This document shows, one piece after another, positions 8,558 to 17,356 of a stretch of 64,000 nt of DNA (its first letter is position 1; each line of letters begins with the position of its first letter). The notes under the pieces were generated by a model, which made no database searches, had not been told where the DNA came from, and was given only the letters and a program-made list of their open reading frames with translations. A program made the translations under genes and the position numbers. The stretch comes from Nonomuraea endophytica (GTDB taxonomy: Bacteria; Actinomycetota; Actinomycetes; Streptosporangiales; Streptosporangiaceae): contig NZ_JACHIN010000004.1 of NCBI RefSeq assembly GCF_014203235.1, positions 248,001 to 312,000 of the forward strand. Reading direction: 5' to 3'.

Positions 8558-10093
8558 CTACTGGGAGACAAGCGGGACGACGTTTTTTTCCTTAACGTCC
8601 CATTCTTCGAGCCCCATCACCGGACGGAGCTTCGCCTCGACGGCGGGTGTGCCGAAGTAGCGGCGCATGTTGTCGCGGGCCAGCACGTTGCCCAGGGCGG
8701 CCATGACCATCCCCTGGTCCAGCGCCAGGTACCACTTCGACACCACGCCCGACCTGACCGCGACGGCGTCGTAGAAGCCGCCGGGGCCGTAGGCGTCGAA
8801 GTTCTTCTTCAGCCCGGCCAGGTTCTCCATGGCCGCCTTCTTCGCGTACGGCAGAGCCAGGAACCCGGCATGCGGCGTGACGACCCCGTCACCGTAGGCG
8901 GCCGGTTCCGGCTGGGCCGGGCGGCAGCCCTCGTAGCCGGGGTCGGTGGTGGTGCGTTCCCTGTCGGTGGTGTAGCCGGTGGCGTCCATGCCGAGCGGGT
9001 CCACGCCGTACTCGCGGTAGCCGCCGTGCGGGTCGTTGGAGGGCGAGAAGCCCCAGTAGCCGTACTTGGCCTCGCGCAGGCCGTGCTCGATCTGGGCCTG
9101 GACGAACACCGGGTGGTTGCGGCCCCAGCTGCGCGGCGCCCACTTCGACTCGGGCACCACCAGGTCGGGCATCAGTTCTTCGAACATGGAGCCGCCCCAG
9201 TTGGGGACGTAGCGCATGCCGCGGTAGCCGTACGTGCCTTCCCAGACCTTGACGCCCAGGTGCTCCTTCCAGGAGCCGACCGGCTTCTGGTCCTGCCAGG
9301 CCCAGTCGCAGGCGTTGTCGGGGAACGTGCGGTAGATGCCGAAGTAGTGCTCGCGCGGGATCTGGCCGAGGGCGATGCCGACGTAGGTGGCGATGCGGGT
9401 CTCGGCGGGCGCGCCGTAGTGGTGGCAGGTGGAGTAGACGACGGTGCCGGTGCCGGCGTAGTCGCTCTCGACCGAGCAGCCTTCCGGCTTCTCGGGTGAG
9501 AAGCCGCCGCGCAGCAGGCCGGTGCCGGCGTCGGGGCGGGCGGCCGGGTCGTAGTAGGAGGCGAAGTTCATGGAGCGGGCCAGGCGGCCGGCCTTGCTCG
9601 CGTGCTGCGGCATGGCCTTGGGGATCATCATGAGCGCGGTGGCCAGCCAGCCGTTGTCGACGCTGGAGGCGAAGGGCTGGATGGGGTTGCCGCTGTCGGG
9701 CCAGACGCGTACGAGCTTGAGCGTGGCCGGGTCGTACCAGTTGTAGAACTGGCCGGTGGGGGTGTTGCGCTCCAGCTTGTCCAGCGCGTCCAGGACCCTG
9801 GCCACGCGCCTGGAGGCATCGCCGGCGCCGATGATGCCGAGGTCGCGGGCGGTGAGCGTGCTCCAGACGTAGGTGGCGATGTTGGTGGGCGAGGTGACCT
9901 TGGCGCGGGTGCGCAGGTCGCCGGTGACCTTGTCGGCGGGCAGGCCGGTGGCGGGCTCGACCATGGCGTTCATGGAGCGCCACGTGTCCTTGGCGTACTT
10001 GTAGAGCGTTAAATCGGGATTTGTCGGCTGCATGGGCGTGGCGGCCAGCAAGCCCGCCAGCGACGTTAAGGAAAACAGGGTGTTGAGCAGCAT
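8558..10093 (-). CDS. Secreted glucoamylase-like (PF10091/GH144-type) glycosidase
   Basis: 511 residues with a signal peptide (hydrophobic residues 4-19, Ala-Ala-Thr-Pro cleavage region). SSVDNGWLATAL near 145, GGSMFEELMPDLV at 301-313 and YGYWGFSPSND at 344-354 are the alpha6-barrel signatures of the glycoamylase-like family that contains GH144 endo-beta-1,2-glucanases. Acting outside the cell it would cut a glucan into oligomers for the adjacent importer. Substrate beta-1,2-glucan is a family-based inference only; many PF10091 members are uncharacterised. The gene lies 12 bases after the second permease and 18 before GH39. Confidence 0.75.
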   Translation of the reverse strand: MLLNTLFSLTSLAGLLAATPMQPTNPDLTLYKYAKDTWRSMNAMVEPATGLPADKVTGDLRTRAKVTSPTNIATYVWSTLTARDLGIIGAGDASRRVARVLDALDKLERNTPTGQFYNWYDPATLKLVRVWPDSGNPIQPFASSVDNGWLATALMMIPKAMPQHASKAGRLARSMNFASYYDPAARPDAGTGLLRGGFSPEKPEGCSVESDYAGTGTVVYSTCHHYGAPAETRIATYVGIALGQIPREHYFGIYRTFPDNACDWAWQDQKPVGSWKEHLGVKVWEGTYGYRGMRYVPNWGGSMFEELMPDLVVPESKWAPRSWGRNHPVFVQAQIEHGLREAKYGYWGFSPSNDPHGGYREYGVDPLGMDATGYTTDRERTTTDPGYEGCRPAQPEPAAYGDGVVTPHAGFLALPYAKKAAMENLAGLKKNFDAYGPGGFYDAVAVRSGVVSKWYLALDQGMVMAALGNVLARDNMRRYFGTPAVEAKLRPVMGLEEWDVKEKNVVPLVSQ

Positions 10094-10105
10094 TCCGGGT
10101 GCTCC

Positions 10106-10927
10106 TTACTTGATGCCGGAGGTGGCGATTCCCTGGATGAAGAAGCGCTGCAGGAAGACGAACAGGATGAGGATCGGCGCGATGACGATCACCGATCCGG
10201 CGACCAGCAGGTTGTAGTGGGTGCCTTCGGCGAAGTTGAGGATGTTGAGCGCGACCGGGAGCGTGTAGAGGTCCTCGGACTGCGCGACCACGGCGGGCCA
10301 CAGGAAGTTGTTCCACGCGCCCAGGAAGGTGATCAGGCCGAGCGTGGCCATCGCGGGCCTGCACAGGGGCAGGATGATCCGGAAGAAGATCCGGAACTCG
10401 CCCGCGCCGTCCACCCGCGCCGCGTGGATCAGCTCGTCGGGCAGGTCGGCGATGAACTGGCGCATCAGGAAGACGCCCAGCGGGTTGATCAGCCCCGGCA
10501 GGATGATGCCGAGGAAGGTGTTGACCATGCCGAGCTTCGCGATCAGTACGAACTGCGGCATCATGAGCACGATCGCCGGGACCGCCATCTGGGCCAGGAC
10601 CAGGGCGAAGACCACGTTCTTGCCGCGAAACTGGAGCTTGGCGAAGCCATACCCGACCATGGAGCCGAACAACAGGTTGCCCGCGACGATGGCCAGCGCC
10701 ACGATCATGGAGTTCATGAACGCCTGCCCGATGTGCACGCGTTCGAGGAGTTCGGCGTAGTTGCCCAGCGTCCAGGTCTCGGGCAGGAGCGTCGGCGGGT
10801 CGCGCCTGATCTCCGACTCGGGCTTGAACGAGCTCAGCCCGGCCCAGAGGAACGGCCCGATCACCAGCAGCAGGCCGGCCGCGAGCCCGACGTAGGTGAT
10901 CACGTGCTGCCCGCGGGTGCGCTTCAC
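10106..10927 (-). CDS. Carbohydrate ABC transporter permease (MalG type)
   Basis: 273 residues with six predicted membrane segments. The EAA-type loop reads ELIHAARVDGAGEFRIFFRIILPL, the contact with the ATPase in sugar importers (CUT1 class). The GTG start at 10927 overlaps the stop of the upstream permease as GTGA, so the two are translationally coupled. No ATP-binding subunit is encoded in the operon, so a shared MsiK-like ATPase elsewhere is expected, as in many actinomycetes. Confidence 0.9.
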   Translation of the reverse strand: MKRTRGQHVITYVGLAAGLLLVIGPFLWAGLSSFKPESEIRRDPPTLLPETWTLGNYAELLERVHIGQAFMNSMIVALAIVAGNLLFGSMVGYGFAKLQFRGKNVVFALVLAQMAVPAIVLMMPQFVLIAKLGMVNTFLGIILPGLINPLGVFLMRQFIADLPDELIHAARVDGAGEFRIFFRIILPLCRPAMATLGLITFLGAWNNFLWPAVVAQSEDLYTLPVALNILNFAEGTHYNLLVAGSVIVIAPILILFVFLQRFFIQGIATSGIK

Positions 10928-11802
10928 CGCGACCTCCCGATCCTGAGCTGCAGCACCGCGAGCGCGATGATCACCGTGAACAGCACGGTGGCCGCGGCGC
11001 CGGCGTAGCCGTAGTTGCCGACTCCGAACTGCTTCCAGATGGCGAGCGACACCGACAGCGTCGAGTTGAGCGGCCCGCCGCCGGTCATGACCAGCGGCTC
11101 CTCCATGAACTGCAGGAAGCCGACGGTGCTGTAGACGGTGCAGAACAGGATCACCGGCCGCAGCTGCGGCACCGTGATCGACCAGAACCGCTGCCGCCGC
11201 CCGGCCCCGTCGACCTCCGCCGCCTCGTACAGCTCGCGCGGGATGCCCTGGAGCGCGGCCAGGAACACGACCATGTCGAAGCCGAACCCGCGCCAGGCCG
11301 TCATCGCGATGATGGACGGCAGCGCCGTGCGCTGATCCTGCAGCCAGGCGGGCCCCTGGACGCCGATCAGCTCCAGCAGCCGGTTGACCAGCCCGGCCTC
11401 GGGCTCCAGCAGAAACTTCCAGGCGACCGCGATGCCGATGATGCTGGTGATGTGCGGCAGGTAGTAGCCGAGCCGGAAGAAGGCGGCCGGCAGCCGTCCG
11501 ATCCCCGAGTTGAGCGCGACCGCCGCGGCCAGGCCCAGCCCGATCGTCAGCGGCAGGCAGACCACGACGAACACGAGAGTGTTGACCGCCGCCTTGACCA
11601 TGGCCTCGTCCTGGGCCAGGCGGATGTAGTTCTGCACGCCGACGGGGTCGACGCCGAGCACGTCGGCCACGTCGGTGCTGCGGAAGTCGGTGAAGCTCAT
11701 CCCGAGGCCGGCCAGCAGCGGCCCGAGGTAGAACACGACGAACATGAGCAGGAACGGCAGCACGAACACCCAGCCGAGCCCGGTCCTCCGAGCGTGGATC
11801 AT
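10924..11802 (-). CDS. Carbohydrate ABC transporter permease (MalF type)
   Basis: 292 residues, six membrane segments; LGWVFVLPFLLMFVVFYLGP is the first. The cytoplasmic loop ELYEAAEVDGAGRRQRFWSITVPQL is the EAA motif. It pairs with the MalG-type partner to form the channel of a CUT1 sugar importer. It starts two bases after the binding-protein stop and ends in a GTGA overlap with the next gene. Confidence 0.9.
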   Translation of the reverse strand: MIHARRTGLGWVFVLPFLLMFVVFYLGPLLAGLGMSFTDFRSTDVADVLGVDPVGVQNYIRLAQDEAMVKAAVNTLVFVVVCLPLTIGLGLAAAVALNSGIGRLPAAFFRLGYYLPHITSIIGIAVAWKFLLEPEAGLVNRLLELIGVQGPAWLQDQRTALPSIIAMTAWRGFGFDMVVFLAALQGIPRELYEAAEVDGAGRRQRFWSITVPQLRPVILFCTVYSTVGFLQFMEEPLVMTGGGPLNSTLSVSLAIWKQFGVGNYGYAGAAATVLFTVIIALAVLQLRIGRSR

Positions 11803-11804
11803 GA

Positions 11805-13067
11805 TTACAGGCCGGTGCCGATCGCGTCGGCCTGCGCCTGGATGGCCTTGGCCGCCTGCTCGGGCGTGGACTTGCCGAGCGCGAGCTTCTCCAGCTCACC
11901 CTCCATGACCTTCGCCAGCTGCTCCCAGGTCGGGTAGGGCGGCGGCGTCTTGGCGTCCTTGAGCTGCTCGCCGAAGACCTTCAGCTGCGGGTCCGCGGTC
12001 AGCTCGGGCTCCTGCCAGGCCGACTGTACGGCAGGCAGCGCCTTCACCGTCGTATACCACTTGGCCTGCACCTTGGGCTCGCTCAGCCACTGGACGAACT
12101 TCCACGCCGCGTCCCGGTTCTGCGCCTTCTTGAACACCACCAGGTCGGAGCCGCCGACGAAGCTGGTGCCGCTGACCGGCCCCTTCGGGTACGGCACGAC
12201 GTCGAACTTGTCCTTGAAGCCCGCGCCCCCGTCGTTGTTGAGCACGCCGGCCATCCAAGGCCCGGAGATGAAGCCGCCCACCTCGCCCTTGATGAAGTTC
12301 TGCGGGAAGCCGCCCTTCGGGGTGTCGTTGGGCGCCAGCTTCTCCTGGAACAACGAGGCGTACTGCTTCAGCCCCGTGATCGCCTCGGGCGTGTCGAAGG
12401 TGTACGTGCCGTCCTTGACGATCTCCCCGCCGGCCTGCCAGATGAGCGGGACCATCTCCTGCCAGGAGCCCTCGGTGTAGCCCTGGTTGAAGCCCTTCTT
12501 GGCGCCGCCCCTGTCCTGGAGCGCCTTGACGAACGTCTTCCACTCCGCCCACGTCTTCGGCGGCTCGACGCCGGCCTTCTCGGCCTGGTCCTTGCGGTAG
12601 TAGAAGACGCGGGTCTCGACGTACCACGGCACGCCGTACGCGGTGCCGTTGACGTCGACCGTCTGCCAGGCGCCGGGGAAGAACGCGGCCTTGTCGATGA
12701 GGTTGCCGGGCGTGGGCTCCAGCGCGCCGGTCTTGGACAGCTCGCCCGCCCAGGTCGAGCCGATCATGCTCACGTCGGGGGTGGCGGACCCGGCGATCGC
12801 CGAGGTGATCTTGTCGTGCGCGACGTCCCAGCCCATCGGGGTCACGTTGACCTTCACGCCGGGGTTGGCGGACTCGAAGTCCTTCGCGAACGCGCCCAGC
12901 GCCTTGCCCTCCTCGCCGATGGCCCAGACCGTGACCTCGCCGGCGACCTTGCCGGTCGCGACGTCCTTGGCCTGTTCCGGCGCCTTGCTCGCCTCGCGTC
13001 CGCATCCCGCGGCCAGGATCGCCAGCGCCAGCAGGCCGGCGGCCGAGCGCCTGGTGGTGGTGTTCAT
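11805..13067 (-). CDS. Sugar-binding lipoprotein of ABC importer (family 1)
   Basis: 420 residues. The lipobox LAAGC puts the lipidated Cys at residue 22. The mature protein shows the two-lobe pattern of family 1 extracellular solute-binding proteins, with VTVWAIGEEGKALGAFAKDF at the start and GSDLVVFKKAQNRDAAWKFV in the second lobe. It captures an oligosaccharide outside the membrane and feeds the two permeases. The ATG overlaps the stop of the LacI gene by 4 bases (ATGA). Confidence 0.9.
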   Translation of the reverse strand: MNTTTRRSAAGLLALAILAAGCGREASKAPEQAKDVATGKVAGEVTVWAIGEEGKALGAFAKDFESANPGVKVNVTPMGWDVAHDKITSAIAGSATPDVSMIGSTWAGELSKTGALEPTPGNLIDKAAFFPGAWQTVDVNGTAYGVPWYVETRVFYYRKDQAEKAGVEPPKTWAEWKTFVKALQDRGGAKKGFNQGYTEGSWQEMVPLIWQAGGEIVKDGTYTFDTPEAITGLKQYASLFQEKLAPNDTPKGGFPQNFIKGEVGGFISGPWMAGVLNNDGGAGFKDKFDVVPYPKGPVSGTSFVGGSDLVVFKKAQNRDAAWKFVQWLSEPKVQAKWYTTVKALPAVQSAWQEPELTADPQLKVFGEQLKDAKTPPPYPTWEQLAKVMEGELEKLALGKSTPEQAAKAIQAQADAIGTGL

Positions 13068-14062
13068 CGGGGTTCCTCCTGGGGGTGATGACCGCAGCTG
13101 GCACGAATCACCAGCTCGGTGGTCAGAGTGAGGTGGTTCGGGGTGGAGCGGGCCGCGGTGATCAGCTCGTCGAGCGCGCGGGCCGCGCGGGCGCCGAGCT
13201 CGCGCATCGGCTGCCTGATGGTGGTCAGCGCCGGGCGGGCGTGGCGGGCGGCCATGATGTCGTCCCAGCCGGTGACGGCCACGTCATCCGGTACGGCGAG
13301 GCCGAGCTCCTCGGCGGCCAGCAGCGCGCCGAGCGCCACCTCGTCGTCGGAGCAGATGATGGCCCGCGGCCGGTCGCCTGACCTGAGCAGGCGCAGCGCC
13401 GCCTGATGACCGTCGTCCACGGTGTAGTGGCCGGTGGGCACCGCCTCGATGGCGGCGCCGAGCACCGAGCGCACGCCCTGCCAGCGCTCGTCCACGTCGT
13501 CGCCGGTGACCAGCGGCGCGCCGAGGAAGGCGAAGCGCTCGTAACCGTGCAGGGCCAGGTGCTCGGCCAGCAGTCGGGCCGAGGCGGTGTTCTCGGCGCG
13601 CAGGGTGTCGGCCCCGGCCAGCGGCTCGCGCGAGACGAACACCAGTGGCATCCCCACCTGGATCAGCTCGGCGATGACGTCGTCCGGCGCGGTGTGGCCG
13701 AAGATCAGCAGCCCGTCCACGCGCCCGGCCAGATCCTTGACCAGGTCCCGCACCCGCGTACGCCCGGTCGTGGACAGGATGAGCACGGAACGCCCCAGCT
13801 CGGAGGCGACCTCCTCGTACCCGAGCAGAACTTCGGTGTAGTAGGGGCCGGACAGGTTGGGGAAGACGATGCCGTTGGCGGCGTGGCGGCCCTCGGCCAG
13901 GCTGACGCCGAGCCTGCTGGGCGTGAAGTTGAGCTCTTCCACGGCCTTGAGCACCTTCTCGCGCGTCTTCGACGCCACGGGCCCGGTGCCGCGCAGCGTT
14001 CGCGACACCGTCGCGATCGACACCCCTGCCCGCTGGGCCACCTCGTAAATCGTCACGTCCAC
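13064..14062 (-). CDS. LacI family transcriptional regulator of the glycan operon
   Basis: 332 residues from GTG 14062. The first 25 residues (TIYEVAQRAGVSIATVSRTL) are the LacI helix-turn-helix, and ATVSR is the recognition helix. The rest is a periplasmic-binding-protein-like sensor domain. Unlike most LacI regulators it is the first gene of the operon it controls: the binding protein overlaps its stop codon. Two TGTAAGC-type operators sit 18 and 42 bases upstream of its start, which indicates autoregulation together with control of all five downstream genes. Confidence 0.92.
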   Translation of the reverse strand: MDVTIYEVAQRAGVSIATVSRTLRGTGPVASKTREKVLKAVEELNFTPSRLGVSLAEGRHAANGIVFPNLSGPYYTEVLLGYEEVASELGRSVLILSTTGRTRVRDLVKDLAGRVDGLLIFGHTAPDDVIAELIQVGMPLVFVSREPLAGADTLRAENTASARLLAEHLALHGYERFAFLGAPLVTGDDVDERWQGVRSVLGAAIEAVPTGHYTVDDGHQAALRLLRSGDRPRAIICSDDEVALGALLAAEELGLAVPDDVAVTGWDDIMAARHARPALTTIRQPMRELGARAARALDELITAARSTPNHLTLTTELVIRASCGHHPQEEPR

Positions 14063-14080
14063 CGTCCGTCTCCCTCACTG

Positions 14081-14094
14081 TGTAAGCGGTTACA
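14081..14094. promoter_or_regulatory. LacI-type operator 1
   Basis: TGTAAGCGGTTACA is a 14-base palindrome with one mismatch and the central CG typical of LacI-family sites. It lies 18 bases before the LacI start codon. Confidence 0.75.
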
Positions 14095-14104
14095 CACAAC
14101 CTCG

Positions 14105-14118
14105 TGTAAGCGCTTACA
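14105..14118. promoter_or_regulatory. LacI-type operator 2
   Basis: TGTAAGCGCTTACA is a perfect 14-base palindrome, centred 24 bases from operator 1. Two sites on nearly the same helix face suggest cooperative binding of two dimers. The site is also about 90 bases from the divergent oxidoreductase gene. Confidence 0.8.
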
Positions 14119-14207
14119 GAAAAGGAGTGTGCCAGCCGCGTCAACTTCTCGTACAGACCCCGGCGAGTAACGGTGAGGTCACACCGCTGCCGGGTAGGTG
14201 CGATCAC

Positions 14208-14612
14208 ATGCTGTACGGCAAGGAACACGTCGAGAGATACCAGCAGACCGGCGGGGCCGAGGGCCACGACTGGAACGGCACCACGGTCCTGCTTCTGACC
14301 ACGCGCGGCCGCAGGTCAGGCCGCCCCTACACCACCCCGCTCATCTACCAGAGGTACGGCGACGCCTACACGGTCGTCGCGTCCAACGGCGGCGCCACGG
14401 AGCACCCCGACTGGTACGCCAACCTGCTGGCGGACCCGGAGGCCGAGGTACAGGTCAAGGACAAACTCTTCAAGGCGCGGGCCAGAACCGCCACCGACGA
14501 GGAGAAGCCCGGCATGTGGGGCGCCATGACCCGTGTCTGGCCCGACTACGACAACTACCAGCAGAAGACCGACCGCCCGATCCCGGTGGTGGTGCTCGAA
14601 CCCGTCACCTGA
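14208..14612 (+). CDS. Deazaflavin (F420)-dependent nitroreductase family protein
   Basis: 134 residues, the size of the Ddn/F420-binding split-barrel family. LLLTTRGRRSGRPYTTPL near residue 30 is the family's cofactor-phosphate binding strand, and GATEHPDWYANLLADPEAEV the conserved centre. Such proteins use reduced F420 to reduce quinones or other electron-poor compounds; the physiological substrate is unknown. The ATG at 14208 is chosen for length and the absence of homology upstream. It ends convergent with the TIGR02569-type gene, with 8 bases of overlap. Confidence 0.8.
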   Translation: MLYGKEHVERYQQTGGAEGHDWNGTTVLLLTTRGRRSGRPYTTPLIYQRYGDAYTVVASNGGATEHPDWYANLLADPEAEVQVKDKLFKARARTATDEEKPGMWGAMTRVWPDYDNYQQKTDRPIPVVVLEPVT

Positions 14613-15387
14613 CGGCCGACTCCACCACCTTGGTGGCCCGCGCGAAGCGTTCCACCTCCTCACGCGGGATGGCCCCGGGCAGCAGCACCGAGGTGGCCAG
14701 CCGGAAGACGAGCGCCCTGGCCACCATGCGGGCGCCGCCGTCCACCTCCTCGACCAGCGCGGGATCGGCCCCGTGGTAGAGGAGGCCGTCGGCGACGACC
14801 ACCGCCTCCGCGTAGCCGGGCGGCCGCCAGTAGGGCGAGAAGTCGATCACCGCGGGCGGCCTGTCCCGGTGGAACAGCACGTTGCCGGTCAGGTCGCCGT
14901 GGACGAGCTGGCTGGGCGCCCCGGCGGGGCCGGGGATGCGGCGCAGCCGTTCCAGAAGATCCGCGGGTCCTCGCGGCGGCTCGCGCTCCTCCCACGCGAC
15001 GCGGTCGGCCACGGCCCAGGCGTGCTCGCGGCGGTCCAGCAGCGCGGGCCGCGGCACGTGACGCAGGGCCTGATGGAAGGCGCGCCCGGCCGCGAGCAGA
15101 TCCGCCCACCGGCTGTCAGGACCCGGCGTCCCCTCGGTGAACTCGGCGGCGGACCACCCGTCCGCGACGTGCCCGCCGTCGCGTGTGCGCAGCGGCCGGG
15201 GCACGCGGAAGCCGTCGCCGCCGGGCAGGCCGCCGAGCACGCGCGCCGCCCACTCGGCCTCATCCACGTCACCCGCGGGCTTCAGCACCGCGTCACCGGC
15301 ACGGAAGCTCTCCCCCTGGCCCCCGTCGAGCGGGCGGGCGGGCCCGGCGAGGCCGAAGGCGGCCAGTACGTCGTCCGAAGGTCGCAT
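14605..15387 (-). CDS. TIGR02569-type aminoglycoside-phosphotransferase-like protein
   Basis: 260 residues. LVHGDLTGNVLFH near residue 165 is the kinase-like catalytic loop (HGDxxxxN) and AVIDFSPYWRPPGYAEAV the metal-binding D plus the family's signature. The N-terminal DDVLAAFGL and DGGQGESFRAGDAVLKPAG match the actinobacterial TIGR02569 family, whose function is not established. The gene starts 14 bases after the Nramp-type transporter and is probably co-transcribed with it. A role as a small-molecule kinase is inference. Confidence 0.75.
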   Translation of the reverse strand: MRPSDDVLAAFGLAGPARPLDGGQGESFRAGDAVLKPAGDVDEAEWAARVLGGLPGGDGFRVPRPLRTRDGGHVADGWSAAEFTEGTPGPDSRWADLLAAGRAFHQALRHVPRPALLDRREHAWAVADRVAWEEREPPRGPADLLERLRRIPGPAGAPSQLVHGDLTGNVLFHRDRPPAVIDFSPYWRPPGYAEAVVVADGLLYHGADPALVEEVDGGARMVARALVFRLATSVLLPGAIPREEVERFARATKVVESAVR

Positions 15388-15401
15388 CCCACCATCGTGG
15401 C

Positions 15402-16880
15402 CTAGAACGTGACCAGCGGCGCTCCGAAGGTGTCGGCGACGAAGTTGACGAAGAAGAAGCCGAAGAACAGGAAGTTCAGGATGAGGATGACGTAGTGCCA
15501 CGGGCGCGGGCGGGCCGGGCGCGGCAGCTTGCTGTTGAGGTAGATGAGCATGAACGGGTAGATGAGCGCGCCCAGGTTGGACAGGTTCGCCGACCATTCC
15601 ACCAGGCCGACCGGCAGCGCCAGATGGATGACGATCGAGATGATCACGAGCAGGACGAGCATGAACGGGTAGTAGAAGCGCCGCGGGTCGCCCTCGATCA
15701 GCGCGCGCAGGCGCGGGCTGGTGGCGTGGGCGGCGTCGGTGGTCACCCGGACCATCGCCTCGAAGATGCCGAGCTGCGTCGAGAAGAGGATCAGCACCCC
15801 GAGCGCGAGCGCGACGTAGAAGAGCGCGCGGCCGTACTCGTCGCCGAGCGCGGCGGCCACGAACGTCGGGACGTTGGCCCGGGTGGGCTTCTCCCCCGAC
15901 AGGGCCACGGCCTGGGCCATCAGGATCGTGGGCAGCAGCATGCCCAGCATGGCGCCGACGAAGAAGACGCCCCACATGTCCGTCAGCAGCAGCCGGTACC
16001 AGCGGCGCCACAGGCCGCGGTTGCGCTCGTCGTCGGGGAAGGTGACCCCGCTGGCCAGGATCTCCTTACGGCCGCCGCGCAGGCCCGAGATGAAGCCGGC
16101 GCGAAAGCCCATGCCGTAGCCCTTGTCGCGGTAGTGGCCCATCACGTACCAGTTGAGGCCCGAGGCCAGCGCGGTGAATCCGGCCAGCGCGCCGAGTTGC
16201 GTGGCGGTGATGCCTGCGGGCGGCGCGGCCGGGGTGAAGAAGCCGCGGATGCCCTCCCACCACAGCGAGAACGGCACCACGAACAGGTCGATCGCCAGCA
16301 GGCCGAGCAGGATCGCGCCGACCATCACCCAATTGGCCAGTTCAAGGGCGCGGCTGATGCGGCGGGCCGAGGCGGCGATGACGAAGACCAGGACGAGCAG
16401 GGCGATCGCCCACAACCTCGGCTCTTCAGCGCCGGCCGGGGCGATGGTGCCGTGGACGAGCGCGTAGACGCCCTGACCCGCCGAGGCCGCCCAGCCGCCC
16501 GCGATGAACGCGAAGATCACCACGAGCACGGACAGCGGCACCCAGAGGAACCAGCCCGGCGGCACCCGGCCCCAGCCCACGACCGGGGTCTCGCCGGTGG
16601 CCAGCACGTACCGGGAGCACTCGACGTTGTAGAACGTCTGCAGCAGCGCCGAGACCAGGATGACCCAGCCGACGCCGACGAAGCCGTACTGGCCGACGTT
16701 GAGGGGGCCGAGCAGCCATTCGCCGCTGCCGATGGAGATGCCGAGGGCGATCAGGCTCGGGCCGACCGCGTACTTGACCAGCTCCTTCGGCCCGATGCGG
16801 GCGACGTTGAAGACCTCCTCCGGAGTGGGCAGGTCGGCGACGGTGAGGTCGGGGCGGCTGACTCCGAGGGGATGCGTCAT
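15402..16880 (-). CDS. Nramp-family divalent metal (or related) transporter
   Basis: 492 residues with about 11 hydrophobic segments. GPSLIALGISIGSGEWLLGP in the first segment replaces the canonical DPGN metal site of MntH, so this belongs to a divergent Nramp-related group and metal selectivity is uncertain. LFSTQLGIFEAMVRVTTD corresponds to the helix-8 region. The start at 16880 is supported by an AGGAGG ribosome site eight bases upstream; the longer open frame to 16991 is not needed. Divergent from the PH-domain gene. Confidence 0.75.
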   Translation of the reverse strand: MTHPLGVSRPDLTVADLPTPEEVFNVARIGPKELVKYAVGPSLIALGISIGSGEWLLGPLNVGQYGFVGVGWVILVSALLQTFYNVECSRYVLATGETPVVGWGRVPPGWFLWVPLSVLVVIFAFIAGGWAASAGQGVYALVHGTIAPAGAEEPRLWAIALLVLVFVIAASARRISRALELANWVMVGAILLGLLAIDLFVVPFSLWWEGIRGFFTPAAPPAGITATQLGALAGFTALASGLNWYVMGHYRDKGYGMGFRAGFISGLRGGRKEILASGVTFPDDERNRGLWRRWYRLLLTDMWGVFFVGAMLGMLLPTILMAQAVALSGEKPTRANVPTFVAAALGDEYGRALFYVALALGVLILFSTQLGIFEAMVRVTTDAAHATSPRLRALIEGDPRRFYYPFMLVLLVIISIVIHLALPVGLVEWSANLSNLGALIYPFMLIYLNSKLPRPARPRPWHYVILILNFLFFGFFFVNFVADTFGAPLVTF

Positions 16881-16980
16881 GGCAGGCCTCCTGGTTTTCA
16901 GGGTGATCCCGAACCTGGAGGCGGACAAGACCCATTTGCCCGGATGGAACCGGAGTCGGCGGGCCGTTCGTTGGCCCGGC

Positions 16981-17346
16981 ATGGCTGACATCCCCTATGA
17001 CCGGAAAGAACAGTTCAAACAGATCGAGAGTGGTCTGCTGCCCGGCGAGCAGATCATCGCCGTCTATGACGCGATCGGGGCGGGCACCGGTTTCCTCGGG
17101 CTGACCGACCGGCGGGTGATCGTCCAGGACAAGTCGTTCGTGGGCAAGCGGGTCGCGATCACCAGCATCCCGTACAGCAAGATCTCAGCGGTGAGCGTGG
17201 TCAGCAACAAGTCGTTCGCGGGCAGTTTCTTCTCCTCGGGCGCGATCGCCGTCCACGTCGGGACGCACACCTACGAGGTGGAGTTCCGCGGCGACAACAA
17301 GGCCCACCACGTGCACAACGTCATCCTTCACCACATCTCCCGCTGA
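16981..17346 (+). CDS. PH domain-containing protein (bacterial PH)
   Basis: 121 residues. LLPGEQIIAVYDAIGAG, FLGLTDRRVIVQDK and the ISAVSV strand followed by IAVHVGTHTYEVEFRG give the seven-strand pattern of bacterial PH domains, with a C-terminal helix (AHHVHNVILHHIS). It is soluble and without enzymatic residues. Bacterial PH proteins of this size form oligomeric rings; the partner is unknown. It is a single-gene unit between two divergent or convergent neighbours. Confidence 0.75.
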   Translation: MADIPYDRKEQFKQIESGLLPGEQIIAVYDAIGAGTGFLGLTDRRVIVQDKSFVGKRVAITSIPYSKISAVSVVSNKSFAGSFFSSGAIAVHVGTHTYEVEFRGDNKAHHVHNVILHHISR

Positions 17347-17356
17347 CCCCGGCGGC

